64,000 nt of DNA, from the NCBI GenBank assembly GCA_002478945.1, contig DLKM01000026.1, positions 5,981 through 69,980 of the forward strand. The letters run 5' to 3'. This document shows positions 1-9,801 of this stretch, one piece after another. The notes under the pieces are model-generated. The model had not been told where the DNA came from, did no database searches, and worked only from the letters and a program-made list of their open reading frames with translations. Source of the DNA: Christensenella sp. UBA7588 (lineage in GTDB: Bacteria > Bacillota > Clostridia > Christensenellales > CAG-917). Position 1 is the first letter of the stretch. Every line of letters begins with the position of its first letter. The position numbers and the translations under genes were made by a program.

Positions 1-982
1 TGCCGTCTTTTTCGACTTGAGACAAAATCTCGTACGGATGAGCGATAACGTCGGCAAGTTTATATACGTTGGACGGATGAAACGGAAGCGCAATCATCGG
101 TTCGACCTTTGACAAATCTATCACGATGCCTGCGTCGTATTCTGCGCCGTCTTTCGGCTCGAGCGTTTCGTAATCGTTCTCTCTGCCGTAAGCGCTAAGA
201 TACTCTCTGACCTTTTCGTCTGTACGCCATACGCTTGACAGACACGCGCTTTCCGTGGTCATAACGTCGATGCCGTTTCTATATTCCACCGACAAACCGT
301 CTATTCCGTCTCCGACAAACTCCAATACGGCGTTTTTTACAAATCCGTTTTTGAATACCGCTCCGATAAGAGCAAGCGCGACGTCTTGCGGACCTACGCC
401 TTTACGCACTTTGCCCGTAAGTTCCACAGCAATTACGCGAGGATAATCTACGTCGTAGGTACGTCCCAACAGTTGTTTGACAAGCTCGGGGCCGCCCTCT
501 CCGATTGCAATCGTGCCGAGCGCGCCGTATCTCGTGTGCGAGTCGCTGCCGAGAATCATCTTGCCGCAACCTGCAAATCGCTCCCTCATATAACTATGTA
601 TAACCGCAACGTTTGCAGGAACGTAAATTCCGCCGTACTTTTTTGCGCAGGACAGACCGAAAACGTGGTCGTCCTCGTTTATCGTGCCGCCTACCGCGCA
701 AAGCGAGTTATGGCAGTTGGTAAGAACGTACGGAACGGGAAATTCTTTAAGTCCGCTTGCCTTTGCGGATTGAATGATGCCGACGTACGTTATATCGTGC
801 GACGCCAACGCGTCGAAACGCACGTTGAGCTTTTTATCGTCGCCGCCAACGCTGTGTTTTGACAAAATTCCATAAGCGATAGTGCCTTTTTTGTCGCATT
901 TCACGCCTTTTTCGTGAGCCTCGTTTTCGTCGACGAGACGACGCGAGACGTAACAAACTTTTTTGTCGATAAGTTTTATCAT
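1..982 (-). CDS. aconitase-family hydratase, N-terminal part (3' end beyond the window)
   Basis: The reading frame opens with ATG at 982 behind a plausible AAAGGAC ribosome binding site and stays open to the left edge, so about 327 N-terminal residues are seen. It begins MIKLIDKKVCYVSRR and contains the GSDSHT motif and a following glycine-rich GALGTIAIGEGGP stretch, both typical of the aconitase/3-isopropylmalate dehydratase large-subunit superfamily, whose members bind a 4Fe-4S cluster and (de)hydrate carboxylic acids. NCHNS upstream may supply one cluster ligand; the others would lie past the edge. The substrate cannot be told; the sequence resembles the stand-alone hydratases of Clostridia rather than TCA-cycle aconitase. 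Family assignment is good, the reaction is open. Confidence 0.75.
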   Translation of the reverse strand, partial: MIKLIDKKVCYVSRRLVDENEAHEKGVKCDKKGTIAYGILSKHSVGGDDKKLNVRFDALASHDITYVGIIQSAKASGLKEFPVPYVLTNCHNSLCAVGGTINEDDHVFGLSCAKKYGGIYVPANVAVIHSYMRERFAGCGKMILGSDSHTRYGALGTIAIGEGGPELVKQLLGRTYDVDYPRVIAVELTGKVRKGVGPQDVALALIGAVFKNGFVKNAVLEFVGDGIDGLSVEYRNGIDVMTTESACLSSVWRTDEKVREYLSAYGRENDYETLEPKDGAEYDAGIVIDLSKVEPMIALPFHPSNVYKLADVIAHPYEILSQVEKDG

Positions 983-1048
983 ACTTGTCCTTTATGCCGT
1001 AAATTCAAGCATTCGTTGCAAAAAACGCTTCGGAATGCCTGATTTCTA

Positions 1049-1519
1049 TTATTTTTTGTTTTTATCTTTCTTTTCGGGAGTGAAAACCTCAACTATAACG
1101 TCTCCTCTGTGCGCACGCAGTTGAGCAATGAAATCGTCGACTTTCTGAGTCGGGATATTCACTCTGAAACTGATATTTCCGTCCGTTTCCTTCACGCCTT
1201 TCGTGATAAGGTAGATTTCTCTCGTTTCGCTGTTTTGTTTTACGCAAACGATGTCCGAATAGCCGAATTTGTCGACGAAAACGCCCAAAGACGTGACGAG
1301 AATGTAGTCTTTGAACTTGTAGTAACTGTTGAAAATCATAAGCAATGCCAAAACGGCAATGAGAACTGCCGCGCCGAGCGACACTCCCGCTATGGCAGGT
1401 TCTGCAGAAACGCTGCCTACAAGCATCGCTATATCTACGCCGACGATTGCAAGCGCGCCTGCAACGATAAGCGCAAGCAAAACGGTTTTTACTATACCGA
1501 AATACATTCTGAATTTCAT
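1049..1519 (-). CDS. small membrane protein with two TM helices and a soluble C-terminal domain
   Basis: 156 residues; the start at 1519 has TAGGAG nine bases upstream. Two hydrophobic helices (about residues 10-31 and 43-66) form a hairpin, followed by a beta-rich soluble part of about 80 residues and a lysine-rich tail. The layout resembles membrane proteins with a PH-like or EbsA-like domain, but I do not recognise a family. It lies directly downstream of two other membrane protein genes on the same strand and probably shares their transcript. Function unknown. Confidence 0.6.
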   Translation of the reverse strand: MKFRMYFGIVKTVLLALIVAGALAIVGVDIAMLVGSVSAEPAIAGVSLGAAVLIAVLALLMIFNSYYKFKDYILVTSLGVFVDKFGYSDIVCVKQNSETREIYLITKGVKETDGNISFRVNIPTQKVDDFIAQLRAHRGDVIVEVFTPEKKDKNKK

Positions 1520-1550
1520 AATCCGCTCCTATTTACGATATTTGGCAACC

Positions 1551-2546
1551 TTACTCTATCGAGTCTTTATCCGTTTCGTCATTCGATTCCGTCAAATCGG
1601 CTTTGTCTTGTTGCTCCGTTCTGTATCCGAACTCCACCGTATTTACCACCGACGTCGCGTCCGTATAGAAGCTGAATCCTTTCGTCTTATAATAGCCGAT
1701 AAGCTCTATTGCGCGAAGAATGAAATAATACAGCGACGGCAGAATCACGGACATAAGACCGCCCGTGGGTATCGAGAACGTCGTAGCAAACAGGTAAACG
1801 ATTGTAAAAGTGACTGCGTAGGACTTGAAAAGACCGCCTACGTTTGACTTTACATAGGTCAGACTTCTTGCAAAAGCGGTAAACTCTTTTTCTTCGGGAT
1901 GGAAAAGAAGTCTCGGCAACCACCCTGCGAAAAGCGTGGCTCTAAGCGAACAGAACACGACTCCGAGAACGAAAAGTATCGGCACGATGAAAAAGCCGAT
2001 AAAACGGAACAAACCGAACGCTATCGAAGCTATTATCGTGAAAATAATCAAATCGATAGGCAATGCGATTGCAAGTCTCGAAAGCGAATATCTCACGCAT
2101 TTTTTGAAGTTGAGCGCAAGGTTGCTCGCAAAACCGAACTTAAGGTTGGACGCCATTATATTGTTGATTATATCGGCAAGCGCATAATACGACAATCCGA
2201 ACAAGAAACAATAGAACGCATACAAAAACACACCCGCAAACGCAAGTCCCGTCGCAACTCCTGCGTTTTGTCCCAAATCGCTCAATATGTTCTGCACTTC
2301 CAAAAACGCGCAGGACAGCGTACCCCTTATGGTACTCGAGCCGTCCCATACCGTGGATAAACACGCCTTTAGGGAATCGACGTGTACGGATATATCCGAC
2401 TCGCAAGCAACGACGTTCCAAATCGGCAATATAATTGCCGCGCCGAGCGCGAGCGTAAGCGCAAGGCATATCAAAATCCACAAGAAGATTTTGAGCGCAT
2501 ATCCCATATTGGAAAAGAGCATTGACAAAGAATACTTAAATTCCAT
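1551..2546 (-). CDS. polytopic membrane protein, unknown function
   Basis: 331 residues from the ATG at 2546, chosen because GGAGAGGAAT precedes it; the frame could be extended by eight codons to a TTG, but that would place the ribosome binding site inside the gene. Five to six hydrophobic segments are visible: near residues 20-45, about 105-135, 170-215 and 245-285. The tail is highly charged and acidic, rich in D, E and T. It resembles its upstream neighbour in size and TM pattern, so the two may be paralogues or partners. No family is recognised with confidence; a DUF975/YesL-like integral membrane protein is possible. Confidence 0.6.
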   Translation of the reverse strand: MEFKYSLSMLFSNMGYALKIFLWILICLALTLALGAAIILPIWNVVACESDISVHVDSLKACLSTVWDGSSTIRGTLSCAFLEVQNILSDLGQNAGVATGLAFAGVFLYAFYCFLFGLSYYALADIINNIMASNLKFGFASNLALNFKKCVRYSLSRLAIALPIDLIIFTIIASIAFGLFRFIGFFIVPILFVLGVVFCSLRATLFAGWLPRLLFHPEEKEFTAFARSLTYVKSNVGGLFKSYAVTFTIVYLFATTFSIPTGGLMSVILPSLYYFILRAIELIGYYKTKGFSFYTDATSVVNTVEFGYRTEQQDKADLTESNDETDKDSIE

Positions 2547-2573
2547 ATTCCTCTCCGAAACACGAGGCAAAGC

Positions 2574-3449
2574 CTAGTTTTCTTTTATTTTTTTGGACCA
2601 AATGTCCTTCTTTTTTTGGATTAAATCCATTCTTTCCGTTCCCGTAACGTCGTAGAAAACGATATAAGTCAACGTGACGTAGAACGGCACGACTACGACG
2701 TAAGCGATTACGTCAAGCAAAATTTGCGCAATCACGCCTGCGTCGAGCGCACCGCACAGTACCATAGCAAGTTCTATGGGCGCAATGCAGGTAAACAACG
2801 TAAACGCCGTTCTCGTAACCCTGCCCGACATACTGTGAAGCGCTCTGCCGAGCGCAACTTTTGCGGACAAGCCCGTATGCAGACAATAAGGCGACCAAAG
2901 AATCAGCCACGTCATAAGCGCGAGCATCACGAATTGAACGACAATCAACGTCAAAGACGAAAACACGAGCCACGTTACCCTGCTTTCGAACGCTACAAAC
3001 CACAAATAGTAAAACGCCGTAACGACGAGATTGCTCACTTCGAGTGCCGCAAACGCGGTAATTCCGAAACGCAAAGCCGTCAGCAAATTGTGATTGAGCC
3101 TCGTTTTGACTTTCGTCGGAGACACGGTAAACTCTCCGAGTCGCATATGTCTGTCGATAACGCCGAACATTATCGCAAGCGCAAACACCAACAAAACGAG
3201 ACCTATTATGCCGAGATACCAATACGAAAACGGCAAATCTCTCATCTCGAGGAACATCTGCGCAAAGTTTTGCGGAGCAATCGTCTTGTACTCGAACAAA
3301 TAATTGAGCGTAGACGAGGGCGAAAGCAAAAACGGAATGAGGAGCGACGGCGCAATCGAGATAAGCATCAGATACGCGCCTTTATCGAGAAAATATTTCC
3401 AAGTCGCCTTGAAACAGTTCATATTCTTCGTACTGTCGATTACACGCAT
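2574..3449 (-). CDS. polytopic membrane protein, unknown function
   Basis: 291 residues with a strong AAGGAGG ribosome binding site before the ATG at 3449. About six hydrophobic segments are visible: near residues 27-45, 75-95, 125-150, 155-180, 215-235 and 240-265. The C-terminus is lysine-rich and cytosolic-looking. Only 27 bases separate it from the next membrane gene, so the pair is probably co-transcribed and could form one complex. I do not recognise a family. Confidence 0.6.
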   Translation of the reverse strand: MRVIDSTKNMNCFKATWKYFLDKGAYLMLISIAPSLLIPFLLSPSSTLNYLFEYKTIAPQNFAQMFLEMRDLPFSYWYLGIIGLVLLVFALAIMFGVIDRHMRLGEFTVSPTKVKTRLNHNLLTALRFGITAFAALEVSNLVVTAFYYLWFVAFESRVTWLVFSSLTLIVVQFVMLALMTWLILWSPYCLHTGLSAKVALGRALHSMSGRVTRTAFTLFTCIAPIELAMVLCGALDAGVIAQILLDVIAYVVVVPFYVTLTYIVFYDVTGTERMDLIQKKKDIWSKKIKEN

Positions 3450-3499
3450 ATACCGCCCTCCTTTTCGTTATTTTTATTTTTTCGTTTAATTTTCGATTT

Positions 3500-6124
3500 T
3501 TAATCGAACATTGCAAGTTTGTCCTTGAGTTTTGCAAGTTTGTCAACCGCTTTTTCAAGTTTGTCTTTCTCGTTGTCTATGAGTTTTTGCGGAGCTTTGG
3601 ACACGAATCCCGTGTTTGCGAGCAACGCTTTGGTTTTGTTTATAACCGCTTCGGTCTGCGCGATTTCCGCATTGATACGCTCTTTTTCCTTATCTTCGTC
3701 GATGAGGTCTCCGAGCGGAATAAGCACTTCCGCGTCGTGCGTTACGATTGCGCTGACTTTGCCTTCGACCATACTCTTGTCGGCAACGAGCGTAACTTCG
3801 GCAACGTTTGCGAGTTTTTGAATGTACGGAATCGCCGACGAAATAAACTTCTCGTCCTTTGCGATAACGTAGGCGTTAATCTTTTTGGACGGAGCGACGT
3901 TCATCTCGTTGCGCACGTTTCTGATTGCGCCGATAATCTCTCTCAATCCCTCGAAAGACGCTTCCTCTTTGCGGAACACTCTGTGTTTGTTGTAAGAAGG
4001 CCACTCCTGCGTCATAAGCACGCTGCCCTTGGGCGCAAACTTGGAGTAAATCTCCTCCGTGACGAACGGAATGAACGGATGCAACAACTTGAGTATCTGC
4101 GTGAGAACGTAAGAAAGCATTGCGATTGCGTGATTGTGTTGCTTTTTGTCGTCGCTGTAGAGCATCGTTTTGCTCATTTCGATGTACCAGTCGCAGAACT
4201 CGCTCCACACAAAATCGTAGATTCTTGCCGCCGCAAGCCCGATTTCATATTTATTGAGATTGATTGTAACCTCTTTCACGACGTCGTTGAGGCGCGTGAG
4301 TATCCACTTGTCCGCGCCGTTAAAGCGAGACGGCATCGTCAAATCGTCGTCGTCTTTTATGTTCATAATGACGAAACGAGACGCATTCCACAACTTGTTT
4401 ACGAAATTGCGGCAACTCTCGATTTTGCCGTCCGTAAATCTCGTGTCGCTACCGGGTGCAATGCCCGTCGCAAGCGAGAAACGCAATGCGTCCGCGCCGT
4501 ATTTATCGATAATCTCGAGCGGGTCTATACCGTTGCCGAGGCTCTTTGACATCTTTCTGCCCTGCGCGTCTCTTACCAAACCGTGGATAAGCACTTCGCT
4601 GAACGGCACTTCGTGCATAAACTCCAGACCGCTGAACATCATTCTGGCAACCCAGAAGAAGATTATGTCGTAGCCGGTAACGAGTACGTTCGTCGGATAG
4701 AAATATTCGAGATTTTTGGTCTTTTTGGGATAGCCGAGCGTGCTGAACGGCCAAAGCGCGGAACTGAACCAAGTGTCCAACACGTCCTCGTCCTGATGAA
4801 CGTGATTGCCGCCGCATTTCGGACACACTTCGACTTTCGTCTTTGAAACTACGGTCTCTCCGCAATCGTCGCAGTAATACGCGGGAATGCGATGTCCCCA
4901 CCAAAGTTGACGGGAAATGCACCAGTCGCGGATGTTCTCCATCCAGTTGAAATAAGTATTTTCGAATCTCTTTGGAATAAACTCCGTCTTTTTGTCTCTG
5001 ACGGCTTTGATTGCAGGCTCCGCAAGCGGTTTCATTTTCACAAACCATTGCTTGGACACGAGCGACTCCACCGTTTCGCCGCAACGATAGCAAGTGCCGA
5101 CGTTGTGTGCGTACGGCTCGATTTTGACCATCAAACCGAGTGCGGTCAAATCTTCCACAATCGCTTTGCGAGCGGAAAGTCTGTCCATTCCCTTATACTT
5201 GCCTGCGTTTTCGTTCATAAGTCCGTCCTCGCCGATAACCTGAATGACGGGCAAATCGTGACGCAAACCGAGTTCGAAGTCGTTGGGGTCGTGCGCGGGC
5301 GTAATCTTTACCGCGCCGGTACCGAAACCAATCTCGCAGTATTCGTCCGCAACGACGGGTATTTCTCTGTCCGTAAGCGGGAGTTTGACGGTTTTTCCGA
5401 CGAATTTAGCCATTTTCTCGTCGTTGGGGTTGACCGCGACTGCCGTATCTCCGAGCATAGTCTCGGGACGAGTCGTAGCAATAACGATTGCGTCGTCCTC
5501 CCCTACGACGGGGTACTTATAATACCAGAGATTTGATTGTTGCTCCTCGTATTCCACTTCTGCGTCGCTAAGCGCGGTATGGCAATGCGGACACCAGTTG
5601 ATGATACGATTTCCTCTGTAAATCAAGCCTTTTTTGTAATATTTTACAAAAGCGTCGAGAACCGCATTCGAGCAGTTATCGTCCATCGTGAACGCCGATT
5701 TCGACCAATCGCAAGAAATGCCGAGGGCTTTTTGTTGCTCGACGATTCTTCCGCCGTATTGATTTTTCCACGCCCACGCGCGCTCCAAAAAGCCGTCTCT
5801 GCCGACGTCGTTTTTGGAAAGTCCTTCTTCTTTACGCATTTTTTCCACGACTTTGACTTCTGTTGCGATAGATGCGTGGTCCGTACCGGGCATCCAAAGC
5901 GTCTCGTATCCGCACATACGTTTAAAACGCACGATAACGTCTTGAATAGTTTCGTCAAGAGCGTGTCCCATATGAAGTTGTCCCGTGATATTCGGCGGTG
6001 GCATCATTACCGTAAACGGTTCTTTTTCCGGATTGACGTGCGCCTCGAAATACTTGCCTTTCATCCACATATCGTAGATGCGTTTCTCAAACTCCGGATT
6101 GTAAGTTTTGTCCATCTGTTGCAT
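3500..6124 (-). CDS. valS: valyl-tRNA synthetase
   Basis: 874 residues, full length for ValRS. It charges tRNA-Val in the cytosol. The class I signatures are present: HMGH at residues 51-54 inside NITGQLHMGHALD, and KMSKS later in GRKMSKSLGN. The editing (CP1) domain with ETMLGDTAVAVNPND, two CxxC zinc-type pairs (CYRCG, CPKCGG), the anticodon-binding domain and the C-terminal coiled-coil arm rich in K/E all follow in the usual order. The ATG at 6124 has AAGGAG eight bases upstream. A short GC hairpin at 6137-6154 sits just before that site. No T-box leader fits in the short gap to pgsA. Confidence 0.97.
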   Translation of the reverse strand: MQQMDKTYNPEFEKRIYDMWMKGKYFEAHVNPEKEPFTVMMPPPNITGQLHMGHALDETIQDVIVRFKRMCGYETLWMPGTDHASIATEVKVVEKMRKEEGLSKNDVGRDGFLERAWAWKNQYGGRIVEQQKALGISCDWSKSAFTMDDNCSNAVLDAFVKYYKKGLIYRGNRIINWCPHCHTALSDAEVEYEEQQSNLWYYKYPVVGEDDAIVIATTRPETMLGDTAVAVNPNDEKMAKFVGKTVKLPLTDREIPVVADEYCEIGFGTGAVKITPAHDPNDFELGLRHDLPVIQVIGEDGLMNENAGKYKGMDRLSARKAIVEDLTALGLMVKIEPYAHNVGTCYRCGETVESLVSKQWFVKMKPLAEPAIKAVRDKKTEFIPKRFENTYFNWMENIRDWCISRQLWWGHRIPAYYCDDCGETVVSKTKVEVCPKCGGNHVHQDEDVLDTWFSSALWPFSTLGYPKKTKNLEYFYPTNVLVTGYDIIFFWVARMMFSGLEFMHEVPFSEVLIHGLVRDAQGRKMSKSLGNGIDPLEIIDKYGADALRFSLATGIAPGSDTRFTDGKIESCRNFVNKLWNASRFVIMNIKDDDDLTMPSRFNGADKWILTRLNDVVKEVTINLNKYEIGLAAARIYDFVWSEFCDWYIEMSKTMLYSDDKKQHNHAIAMLSYVLTQILKLLHPFIPFVTEEIYSKFAPKGSVLMTQEWPSYNKHRVFRKEEASFEGLREIIGAIRNVRNEMNVAPSKKINAYVIAKDEKFISSAIPYIQKLANVAEVTLVADKSMVEGKVSAIVTHDAEVLIPLGDLIDEDKEKERINAEIAQTEAVINKTKALLANTGFVSKAPQKLIDNEKDKLEKAVDKLAKLKDKLAMFD

Positions 6125-6136
6125 AATAAAACTCCT

Positions 6137-6154
6137 TGCGCCCTAACGGGCGCA
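6137..6154 (-). promoter_or_regulatory. GC hairpin abutting the valS ribosome binding site
   Basis: TGCGCCC and GGGCGCA form a perfect 7-bp stem with a 4-base loop. On the minus strand the stem ends directly before the AAGGAG that serves valS. No T-tract follows, so it is not a normal terminator. It may be an mRNA-stabilising or translation-tuning structure; this is inference. Confidence 0.35.
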
Positions 6155-6200
6155 TCTATTTTGTCTGTATTGAATTTTGTATTGAATTTAGCCTTGAAAA

Positions 6201-6926
6201 TCAGCCTTCGTAAGTGCCGTCTTTCTTCTCTTGCACTATTCTTTGGTCCTCTTGCTTGACGGATTCTGCCGTTGCCGCTTGCATTTTGCCCTCTTTTACG
6301 AGCTTGACCTGTTTCATCGTTTCGTTGAGATAGCTGAACGCCGCCGCATAGCTGAGCGCAATACCCCAAGCGAGAATGCCCCAATCGGCGTATTGAACGT
6401 AATTGTGGAAGAATGCGAGGATAACGCCGACGGAAATCGTGAACGAAGATACCTTTCCGAGCCAGTTTGCCTTTACCGTCGCGCCTTTTTTGAGGACGTA
6501 AAGCGCAATCATTGCCTGAATGAACTCTTTGACGAAAATCAAAATCACAAACGCATAGTGAACGAACCACGGATTGTCAAGCACGCCCTCATTTACGAGG
6601 TTTTGTCCGAGAGGCGTAAGTCCCGTGCAGAACGCAAGACAGGCAAGCACCGCAACGTGCATAAGTTTGTCCGCAATCGGGTCGAGAACCATACCGATGC
6701 CGCTTTGCATATTGAATTTTCTCGCAATCCAACCGTCGAGCAAATCGCTTCCCGACGCAAAGAAAAACACGCCGAGCGCGATATAAAAGAGCGTGAAATC
6801 GTCTCTTACGCCTGCAAGAGCCATAAGCGTGGCGAACACGGGTACGCAAATAATGCGGAAATAAGTGATAATGTTTGGAATCGTCCAGATTTCTTTGAAA
6901 TCGACTTGTCCGATTTTCTTTGCCAT
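6201..6926 (-). CDS. pgsA: CDP-diacylglycerol-glycerol-3-phosphate 3-phosphatidyltransferase
   Basis: 241 residues from the ATG at 6926, preceded by AGGAGGA; a longer frame to 6968 lacks such a site. This integral membrane enzyme makes phosphatidylglycerol phosphate. The CDP-alcohol phosphotransferase signature D-x2-DG-x2-AR-x8-G-x3-D-x3-D is complete in SDLLDGWIARKFNMQSGIG followed by MVLDPIADK. Four to six TM helices surround it. The C-terminal tail of about 40 residues is charged and slightly longer than usual. It lies directly upstream of valS on the same strand. Confidence 0.93.
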   Translation of the reverse strand: MAKKIGQVDFKEIWTIPNIITYFRIICVPVFATLMALAGVRDDFTLFYIALGVFFFASGSDLLDGWIARKFNMQSGIGMVLDPIADKLMHVAVLACLAFCTGLTPLGQNLVNEGVLDNPWFVHYAFVILIFVKEFIQAMIALYVLKKGATVKANWLGKVSSFTISVGVILAFFHNYVQYADWGILAWGIALSYAAAFSYLNETMKQVKLVKEGKMQAATAESVKQEDQRIVQEKKDGTYEG

Positions 6927-7078
6927 AAAATCCTCCTGCACGCGCAAGCGCAAGACGTGCGTGTGCAAATATTATAAATATAAGATATTGTAACAAAGTT
7001 TTACGCGTATGTAAACAATAAATTTCGCGCAAATGCACAAAATATGTCAAAAGCTAATAATATGTGTTTGAGGTTAAT

Positions 7079-8011
7079 ATGAAAAAGTGCCTTATCGTTA
7101 TCAATTTCAGTTCGGGTTCGAGCAAGAAAATCTCTTTTGAAAAAGTCGAAAAGCGACTCGGAAACGATTTTGAATATTCGAGATGCTCTCTCCCCTCTCA
7201 AAAACTGCCCGATTTATCTTTATTCGACGCGATTGCGGTATGCGGCGGAGACGGCACTCTCGGCTCGGTATTGCAGGAAGTTTACGACAAAAAGATAGAC
7301 GTGTTTTATTTTCCCGTCGGAACGCTCAACGACAAAGCAAAAGCGGAAAGATACATCCACGCAAAAGACGGAGCGAACGACGACGCGCAAAAACAAATCG
7401 TAGTCGGCAAATGTCGTCGCATTGAAAAAGACGAAAGCGTTATCGACGAAGAAAAACGTACGGACGACAGAAACGAAGAAATATTTACCTACGTTTTTGC
7501 GGCAGGTTCGTTTACTCCCATCGGATACACGTCGAGTCCTCGGGAAAAAAAGAAATTCGGCACTCTTGCGTACGTTGCGAAAATCATAAAAGAATATCGA
7601 CCGTACAGAATGAAAACGACTTTGATATGCGACGGGAAAAAGTACGAGGACGACTTCACTCTGATTATGTTTCTCAAGTCTCCGAGATGTTTCGGCTTTC
7701 CGTTCAACAAGGCGTTCAACTCAAAGAGCGCAAGCGGACATTTGCTTGCGATTCGCTCCCCCAAGCACGACGGATTTCTCGGTTGCGTCGAAATGTTTTT
7801 CCCGTTTTTCAAAGCGTTTTTCATAGGTCTTAAAAACGAGAGAGACAGGGGTAAAATCATGTTCAAACAAGTGTACGACGCCGCGATGATAACCGATGAA
7901 AATATCGTTTTTTGCAAGGACGGAGAGAGATGCGAAACGACGTCGGGAACGTACGACGTCTCGTTTAAGCGCGCTGCTTGTTCTTTCAAAGTGATTGACA
8001 AATTTAAGTAA
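7079..8011 (+). CDS. diacylglycerol kinase-family lipid kinase
   Basis: 310 residues. The ATG at 7079 is preferred because GAGG lies seven bases upstream; an earlier in-frame ATG at 7064 overlaps that site. The nucleotide-binding motif GGDGT (in VCGGDGTLGSVLQ) and the second motif PVGTLNDKA match the DAGK catalytic/YegS-like family, which phosphorylates diacylglycerol or a related lipid with ATP. A charged, low-similarity insertion rich in K, D and E sits around residues 105-145. Its divergent position beside pgsA fits a role in phospholipid turnover. The exact lipid substrate is not determinable. Confidence 0.8.
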   Translation: MKKCLIVINFSSGSSKKISFEKVEKRLGNDFEYSRCSLPSQKLPDLSLFDAIAVCGGDGTLGSVLQEVYDKKIDVFYFPVGTLNDKAKAERYIHAKDGANDDAQKQIVVGKCRRIEKDESVIDEEKRTDDRNEEIFTYVFAAGSFTPIGYTSSPREKKKFGTLAYVAKIIKEYRPYRMKTTLICDGKKYEDDFTLIMFLKSPRCFGFPFNKAFNSKSASGHLLAIRSPKHDGFLGCVEMFFPFFKAFFIGLKNERDRGKIMFKQVYDAAMITDENIVFCKDGERCETTSGTYDVSFKRAACSFKVIDKFK

Positions 8012-8016
8012 ACAAA

Positions 8017-8042
8017 AAAAGAAACGGCTTGCCGTCTCTTTT
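8017..8042 (+). terminator. intrinsic terminator after the lipid kinase gene
   Basis: An A-rich left arm and ACGGC pair with GCCGT and a T-rich right arm around a 2-base loop with one mismatch, right after the stop codon at 8011. The convergent HAD gene ends at 8115, so it may work in both directions. Confidence 0.6.
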
Positions 8043-8114
8043 CTCAAATCTATTCTAAAATCAAGCAGTTTTTTGAATACTATTACAAAAAATGCGGTTT
8101 TTTGAAATAGTTAT

Positions 8115-8777
8115 TTAGTGTTTTAGCACCAAATCAACCACATTACAAGGTTTTTCCGCTATATACGTCGCACCGTTATCGACAAACTCTTTTTCGCTTC
8201 CGTAGCCGTATAAAACGGCGCAACAATCGATTTTGCAGACTTTTGCGCCCTCTATGTCGTACTTTCTGTCTCCGACCATAAGCACTTTGCTTCTGTCTTT
8301 TACGCCGAGGTTTTCAAGCACGTTTTCTATTACGTCGCACTTCGCTTCTCTGCTCACGTCGCTCGACGCCGCGCCGACGTAATCGAAGTATTTTTCGAGG
8401 TCGAATCCTTTCAAAATCATATTTGTGAATTTGACTGGTTTTGACGTTGCGACGGCAAGAGTTTTGCCTGCGTTTTTAAGCGCGGCAAGCATATCCGTTA
8501 CACCGTCGTAAACCTTGTTGTGCATCCAACCGTATTTCGCATATTCTCCCCTATAATGCGCAATAAGTTTTTCTATCATCGGCATATCGAGTCCCAAAAA
8601 TTCTTTCATCGAAACTCTGAACGGCGGTCCTATCATTTTATCGAGAACGGACGGCTCGTAATCGATTCCCTCCGTATCCAAAGCATATTTTATACACTCC
8701 TGAATGCCCTCTTTGCTATCCGTCAGCGTTCCGTCCAAATCAAAGAGGATATAATCGTAATTCTTGCATTTTTCCAT
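8115..8777 (-). CDS. HAD-superfamily phosphatase (phosphoglycolate phosphatase-like)
   Basis: 220 residues from the ATG at 8777, preceded by GAAGG; the frame extends 40 codons further without a ribosome binding site. Motif I is FDLDGTLTDS, motif II is the threonine/serine in ATSKPVKF, and motif III/IV is VGDRKYDIEGA, the classic HAD set with a four-helix alpha cap. It should hydrolyse a small phosphomonoester (phosphoglycolate, P-nitrophenyl phosphate-type, or a nucleotide). Fifty-five bases separate it from ddh, so the two are likely one transcript. The substrate is unknown. Confidence 0.85.
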   Translation of the reverse strand: MEKCKNYDYILFDLDGTLTDSKEGIQECIKYALDTEGIDYEPSVLDKMIGPPFRVSMKEFLGLDMPMIEKLIAHYRGEYAKYGWMHNKVYDGVTDMLAALKNAGKTLAVATSKPVKFTNMILKGFDLEKYFDYVGAASSDVSREAKCDVIENVLENLGVKDRSKVLMVGDRKYDIEGAKVCKIDCCAVLYGYGSEKEFVDNGATYIAEKPCNVVDLVLKH

Positions 8778-8832
8778 AGCGTACCTTCGTTTTAATTTAT
8801 CGGCGCAACGACGCGCCTTCGTACGAATAAGT

Positions 8833-9801
8833 TTAGATAAACCTTTTGATTTTGTCAATCCATTCTCCGTCCGCAAGCAACGAAACGGGAATATCAATGA
8901 CGCTTTTTGCCCCTCTCGCTCCTTTCAAATACGATTTTGCGTTGGCTTTTGCGTACGCAAGCATAATTGCTGCTGTAAAAAACGGATTGTTCTCTAATTT
9001 CAACGAAAACTCCATATTGCAATCCCACTCGTCCGCCTTTCCGAACGCCGTAACGACGCCTCCGTGCGGAAAACCGCTATGTTCGTTTATATACGTCGTT
9101 TCGTCTATAAAATGCACTATCGTGTCGTATTCGGCAAAATAATCGGGTATGGACTTGATTTGAGCCTCTATTCTCGCCTTATCCGCCCCGTCCTGCGCCA
9201 CTACGAAGCATTCGCGTAAATGTTTTTCCCTATTGCTCAACGGTGCGCCACCCCCTTCTCGCGCCTTTTTCAAGGCTTCAGGCTTCGGTATTGTGTATTG
9301 TTTTGCAAATTTAACGCCGTCGAGGCGTTTTATTGCCTCGCTATGACCTTGCGATACGCCCTTTCCCCAAAACGTTTGCACGTCGCAATCGGGCAAAACA
9401 GACGAAAACAACGCTCTGCAGAGAGAAAAAAGCCCCGGGTCCCATCCTATGCCGAAATAACACAATCTATCGTTCTTCTCCGCGACCGATTGCAGTTTTT
9501 CGGCATAAAGCGGCATCTTTGAGTGCGTATCGAAACTATCTACCGTGTTGAAATCTTTTGCGAGCGTAAGCGCGGTATCCGTCAAATCGAACGCCGAACC
9601 CACGCACAAAATCAACACGTCGATTTTGCCTTTGAAGGACGGCAAATCGGTTGCAGAATACACTTTTGAGCCTAAAGAACGTACTTGCTTTGGATTTCTT
9701 CTCGTAAAAATGCCGATTATTTCGCAATTTTCGTCGTTTAGAGCCAGTTTTTCACAGGCTTTGCCGACGTTACCGTATCCGACGATTCCTATTCTTGTCA
9801 T
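8833..9801 (-). CDS. ddh: meso-diaminopimelate dehydrogenase
   Basis: 322 residues from the ATG at 9801 with AGGAG six bases upstream; the in-frame extension to 9969 has no such site. The N-terminal Rossmann motif GIVGYGNVGKA binds NADPH. The family hallmarks follow: SFDTHSKMP, GWDPGLFSL, WGKGVSQGHSEAIKR and HGGVV. The enzyme interconverts meso-diaminopimelate and L-tetrahydrodipicolinate in one step, a shortcut of lysine and peptidoglycan precursor synthesis seen in some Clostridia. No other dap gene is close by. Confidence 0.93.
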   Translation of the reverse strand: MTRIGIVGYGNVGKACEKLALNDENCEIIGIFTRRNPKQVRSLGSKVYSATDLPSFKGKIDVLILCVGSAFDLTDTALTLAKDFNTVDSFDTHSKMPLYAEKLQSVAEKNDRLCYFGIGWDPGLFSLCRALFSSVLPDCDVQTFWGKGVSQGHSEAIKRLDGVKFAKQYTIPKPEALKKAREGGGAPLSNREKHLRECFVVAQDGADKARIEAQIKSIPDYFAEYDTIVHFIDETTYINEHSGFPHGGVVTAFGKADEWDCNMEFSLKLENNPFFTAAIMLAYAKANAKSYLKGARGAKSVIDIPVSLLADGEWIDKIKRFI